From: Polyangiaceae bacterium
GTDB lineage: Bacteria > Myxococcota_A > Polyangia > Polyangiales > Polyangiaceae
Length of the DNA stretch: 50,552 nucleotides
NCBI GenBank assembly: GCA_020849655.1
Contig: JADLFU010000100.1
Coordinates: forward strand, 1-50,552
Reading direction: 5' to 3'
A program made the translations under genes and the position numbers. Below are positions 43,960 through 50,552 of this stretch, one piece after another. Position 1 is the first letter of the stretch, and the number at the start of each line of letters is the position of its first letter. The notes below the pieces were generated by a model. That model saw nothing but the letters and a program-made list of their open reading frames with translations. It searched no databases and was not told where the DNA came from.

Positions 43960-44105
43960 CGCACAGCCTCGGGCGTGACGCCGCGCCCCTCGACGTCGAC
44001 CGTGTCGCCGAGATTTCGCTGCGTGCGTGCCGATCGCTGGTGGCTCCGCGAGCGACGACTCGAGCGAGCCGCGCGCGCTCGGGCGTGGTGGTGGCCGGTC
44101 GTGCG

Positions 44106-44663
44106 CTACCGCGACCACAGCGCGGCGAGCTCCAGCTCGATGGCGTCGAACGGCTCGATCCGCGCCACCGCGTCGTCCTCGAAGGAGTGCACGAGCAGGT
44201 AGCCGCCTCCCTCGAGGCGGAAGACCTCGACGGTCCTGTCGGTGGGATCGACGAACCACAGGTGTCGCACCGACTCGCGCGCGTAGACGCGGCGCTTGGG
44301 ACCACGGTCGACCTTGCTGGTGCCCGGCGACAGCACCTCGCACACCCAGTCCGGCGGCAGCGTGGCGAACGCGTCGTCGGGCATCTCGGGCATGCGCTCG
44401 CGTCGCCAGCCCGCCAGGTCTGGAACGACGATGTCGGCCCCGAGGTGCAGCTCGGGCTCGATGAGGATGATCCACCCACCGGGGCCGCCACGCCCCCGGT
44501 CGAACGGCCCACCCAGATCGCTGCCCAGGACCGACGCCGCACGAGCGTGGCGCATCGCCGGCCTGGGGTGCGCATACAGCACGCCCTCGACGATCTGCCC
44601 GATCTGATGCTCGGGGATCGCGAGCAGATCCTCGTACGTGGGCACCCGATGCGCCTGCGACAC
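44106..44663 (-). CDS. Uma2 family (DUF820) putative restriction-type endonuclease
   Basis: The protein is 185 residues from the GTG at 44663. It has the Uma2/DUF820 pattern: TYEDLLAIPE at the N-terminus, EGVLYAHPRP (Glu26), VPDLAGW (Asp82) and CEVLSPGTSKVDR (Glu109, Lys117), followed by KRRVYARESVRHLWFVDP. These residues form a PD-(D/E)xK nuclease core. The biological role of Uma2 proteins is not established; they are often present in many copies per genome. It is divergent from the large kinase gene across 192 bases and convergent with the cupredoxin gene. Confidence 0.88.
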   Translation of the reverse strand: MSQAHRVPTYEDLLAIPEHQIGQIVEGVLYAHPRPAMRHARAASVLGSDLGGPFDRGRGGPGGWIILIEPELHLGADIVVPDLAGWRRERMPEMPDDAFATLPPDWVCEVLSPGTSKVDRGPKRRVYARESVRHLWFVDPTDRTVEVFRLEGGGYLLVHSFEDDAVARIEPFDAIELELAALWSR

Positions 44664-44855
44664 GCTGGGCGGCAGCGTAGCACGTAGCGGGCGGGGGCCG
44701 CCCCTCCTCCCGCGCGCCTCGCTACCCGGAGCACGCGACACGCGCGACCGCGGCGCGGGCCGAGGGGAACGCCCTCTCTCAGCAAAGCGGCGCCCGGGCG
44801 CTCGAGGGGCTCGACGCGCGCGCCCGTCGTGAGGTACCCCGAGAGGTGCGCTCAT

Positions 44856-48590
<3,735 letters not shown>

Positions 48591-48633
48591 GCGTCATCGC
48601 GCACCCCGACGACTTGGAGTAGCGTCCGCGCCC

Positions 48634-50265
48634 ATGGCGTTCGTCCACGGCGGCAGGCTCGTCTCGCAGGCGCTCAAGCGCCACGGCACCACCCACCTCT
48701 TCACCCTCTGCGGCGGCCACATCCAGGCCATCTATGACGGCTGTCTCGACGACGGCATCCGCGTCGTCGACGTGCGCCACGAGCAGACCGCGGGGCACGC
48801 GGCGGACGGCTACGCGCGCGTCACCGGCAGGCCCGGCGTCTGCGCCGTCACGGCCGGCCCCGGCGTCACCGACACCGTCACGGCGCTCGCCAACGCGCAG
48901 CGCGCGGGCATCCCGATGATCTGCATCGGCGGCGCGGGGCCCGTCCAGTACACCGACATGGGATCGCTGCAGGACATGGACACGGTGACCTTGATGCGCC
49001 CCGTGTCGAAGTGGGCGCAGCGCATCACCGAGGCGCGGCGGCTCGGCGAGTACATCGACTCGGCGTTCCGCGTGGCGCAGGCGGGCGTGCCCGGCCCGGT
49101 GTACCTCGAGATGCCGCTCGATCTGATGATGGGCGGCGCCGACGACAAGGATCTCCCCGCGACGGGCCCGATGACCCCGCCCCGCCCCGGCGGAGACCCC
49201 GACCTCATCGATCAGGTCGCCGAGCTGCTGAAGTCGGCCGAGCGCCCGATGGTGATCGTCGGCTCGCAGATCCGCTGGAGCCCGCGCAAGGAGGCCGTGC
49301 GCGAGCTGTCCGACGCCTGCGAGCTGCCGTTCTTCCTGAACGGCATGGCCCGCGGCGCGCTGCCCGCCTCGAGCCCGAACCTCTTCACGCGCTCGCGCAA
49401 GGTCGCGATGGCGACGGCCGACGTGATCCTCGTGCTGGGCACGCCGTTCGATTTCCGCCTCGACTACGGGCGCGCGTTCAACCCCGGTGCGAAGATCGTC
49501 CAGATCGATCTCGACGGCGCGGAGATGGGCAAGAACCGCCGCGTCGACGTCGCCATCCACGGTGACAGCGGCATCGTGCTGCGCCAGCTCCTGAAGGCGA
49601 TGGGCGGCGCCGGCCCGAAGCGCCCCGAGTGGCTCGCCCAGATCCGCGCCGCGGAGGACAAGTCCAAGGCGAAGATGGCCGGAGAGATCGCGTCGTCCGC
49701 GAGCCCCCCGAACCCGCTGCGCGTGGCGTCGGAGCTCGGCAAGCGCCTCGGGGAGCGCGACATCGTGATCGGCGACGGCGGCGATTTCGTCGCGACCGCG
49801 GCCTACGTGCTCTCGATGGAGTGGCCGCAGATCTGGATGGACCCGGGCCCGCTCGGCACGCTCGGCGTGGGCCCCGGCTACGCGATGGCCGCGAAGCTCG
49901 CGCGCCCCGAGGCCAACGTGTTCCTCGTGTACGGCGACGGCAGCTTCGGCCTGCACGCGCTCGAGTTCGAGGCGATGGTCCGCCAGGACATCCCCGTCAT
50001 CGCGCTCATCGGCAACGACGCCGGCTGGACGCAGATCCGCCGCGGCCAAGTGGATCTCTACGGCAAGTCGCGCGCGGTCGCGACGGCGCTCGAGCACTCG
50101 CGCTACGAGAAGGTCGTCGAGGCGATGGGCGGGTTCGGCGCGTTCGTCGACACCGCCGAGGGCGTGGGCCCCGCGCTCGACGCCGCGATCGCGTCGGGCA
50201 AGCCCGCGTGCGTGAACGTGCAGATCGCGTCGAGCGATTTTCGCAAGGGCGCGATCAGCGTCTGA
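48634..50265 (+). CDS. TPP-dependent ILVBL/HACL2-like 2-hydroxyacyl-CoA lyase (acetolactate synthase family)
   Basis: The 543-residue protein contains an N-terminal TPP PYR domain with catalytic Glu50 (DVRHEQTAGHAADGYAR), a central domain, and a C-terminal PP domain with the TPP motif GDGSFG (434-439) to Asn461/Asp462 in GNDAGWTQI. Wording of the motifs, including the C-terminus DFRKGAISV, is much closer to animal ILVBL (HACL2, 2-hydroxyacyl-CoA lyase 2) than to biosynthetic IlvB. A carbon-carbon lyase acting on 2-hydroxyacyl-CoAs is therefore more likely than branched-chain amino-acid synthesis. No IlvN or regulatory subunit gene is adjacent. The start is the ATG at 48634. Confidence 0.82.
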   Translation: MAFVHGGRLVSQALKRHGTTHLFTLCGGHIQAIYDGCLDDGIRVVDVRHEQTAGHAADGYARVTGRPGVCAVTAGPGVTDTVTALANAQRAGIPMICIGGAGPVQYTDMGSLQDMDTVTLMRPVSKWAQRITEARRLGEYIDSAFRVAQAGVPGPVYLEMPLDLMMGGADDKDLPATGPMTPPRPGGDPDLIDQVAELLKSAERPMVIVGSQIRWSPRKEAVRELSDACELPFFLNGMARGALPASSPNLFTRSRKVAMATADVILVLGTPFDFRLDYGRAFNPGAKIVQIDLDGAEMGKNRRVDVAIHGDSGIVLRQLLKAMGGAGPKRPEWLAQIRAAEDKSKAKMAGEIASSASPPNPLRVASELGKRLGERDIVIGDGGDFVATAAYVLSMEWPQIWMDPGPLGTLGVGPGYAMAAKLARPEANVFLVYGDGSFGLHALEFEAMVRQDIPVIALIGNDAGWTQIRRGQVDLYGKSRAVATALEHSRYEKVVEAMGGFGAFVDTAEGVGPALDAAIASGKPACVNVQIASSDFRKGAISV

Positions 50266-50282
50266 GTCGCCTGCTCAGTGGC

Positions 50283-50552
50283 TCAGTCCCCGGTCGAGAA
50301 GCAGCCGAGCGGGGGCGAGCCGGAGGCGGCGCCGCACGATCCTCCGTCGCACTGTCTGCTCGCGCACTGGTCGGCCTTCACGCACGCGGCGCCCGCCGCG
50401 AGCTTCTGCGCGCAGCGCGTCGTCTCGTCGCAGTACCCGTCGTCGACGCACGAGACGCCCGCGCACGACGCGCCGAGCTCCGCGCGCCCCACGCACGCGG
50501 AGGCCTGGCAGATCTGCGAGCTGCACTCGTTCGACGTCGAGCAGGGCGCGCC
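50283..50552 (-). CDS. C-terminal part of a Cys-rich (Dickkopf-like repeat) protein, cut by window edge
   Basis: Only the last ~90 codons are inside the window; the frame stays open through 50552. The visible part has regularly spaced Cys in repeats of about 18-20 residues (NECSSQICQASACVG, CAGVSCVDDGYCDETTRC, ADQCASRQCDGGSCG), and it ends GCFSTGD. Such repeats are common in exported myxobacterial proteins and form disulfide-bonded modules. The domain at the N-terminus and the role are unknown. The gene is convergent with the TPP enzyme gene (17 bases). Confidence 0.7.
   Translation of the reverse strand, partial: GAPCSTSNECSSQICQASACVGRAELGASCAGVSCVDDGYCDETTRCAQKLAAGAACVKADQCASRQCDGGSCGAASGSPPLGCFSTGD

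Noticed and set aside
43960-44105. A terminator or small RNA between the convergent cupredoxin and Uma2 genes.
   Set aside because: I see GC-rich sequence but no convincing inverted repeat followed by T residues.
44106-44663. A restriction or defence island around the Uma2 nuclease.
   Set aside because: No methyltransferase, helicase or toxin-antitoxin partner is nearby, and Uma2 genes commonly occur alone.

Overview
The window is GC-rich, densely packed bacterial chromosome, most consistent with a myxobacterium of the Polyangia/Sorangium type (Myxococcota). This placement is an inference from gene content. The evidence is strong G/C at third codon positions, many GTG starts and one TTG start, eukaryote-like Ser/Thr kinases (one fused to an AAA ATPase and a helical-repeat region), long TPR/HEAT solenoids, and many lipoproteins whose lipobox is followed by a Gly/Ala/Ser/Gln spacer. 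I recognise no rRNA, tRNA, CRISPR array, insertion sequence, prophage or plasmid gene. No gap between called genes exceeds 300 bases; the longest is 22908-23162.

Layout. 1-1544 holds a LamG-domain protein whose exported leader seems to be missing. 1609-8780 (minus strand) is a probable co-directional run: amidase, a 1338-residue secreted TPR/HEAT protein, a lipoprotein with no proper stop, a two-helix ion-channel-like protein, and a YqiJ-like membrane protein. 8969-13963 is a 1664-residue cytoplasmic TPR protein. 13977-16217 (minus) is an unusual fusion of an AsmA-like region with a GT51 peptidoglycan transglycosylase. 16282-19811 (plus) carries a GH57/DUF3536 hydrolase, miaB and a gamma-carbonic anhydrase. 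19766-22907 (minus) is a tightly overlapped trio: lipoprotein, YcbK-like M15 peptidase, and a divergent protein kinase with a helical N-terminus.

23163-31966 holds two tandem paralogous metzincin metalloprotease lipoproteins of 1475 and 1443 residues, ended by a strong terminator hairpin. 32053-35562 has small lipoproteins, a FabH-like ketosynthase and a TauE/SafE permease. 35662-42663 has an extensin-like/M15 lipoprotein, an AAA-TPR regulator with an upstream lipoprotein, and an exported GH13 alpha-amylase. The amylase overlaps a two-lobed phosphopantetheinyl-transferase-like gene, followed by a cupredoxin lipoprotein. 44106-50552 holds a Uma2-type nuclease, a kinase-AAA-helical-repeat regulator, a TPP enzyme closely resembling eukaryotic ILVBL/HACL2, and the end of a Cys-rich protein.

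Together the genes suggest an envelope- and secretion-oriented region (peptidoglycan synthesis and trimming, surface proteases, glucan hydrolysis) overseen by kinase and AAA/TPR regulators. I see no classical biosynthetic cluster or defence island. The most unusual items are the tandem AcpS-like protein with complementary degenerate halves, the AsmA-GT51 fusion, the channel-like protein with an altered selectivity filter, and the metzincin pair.
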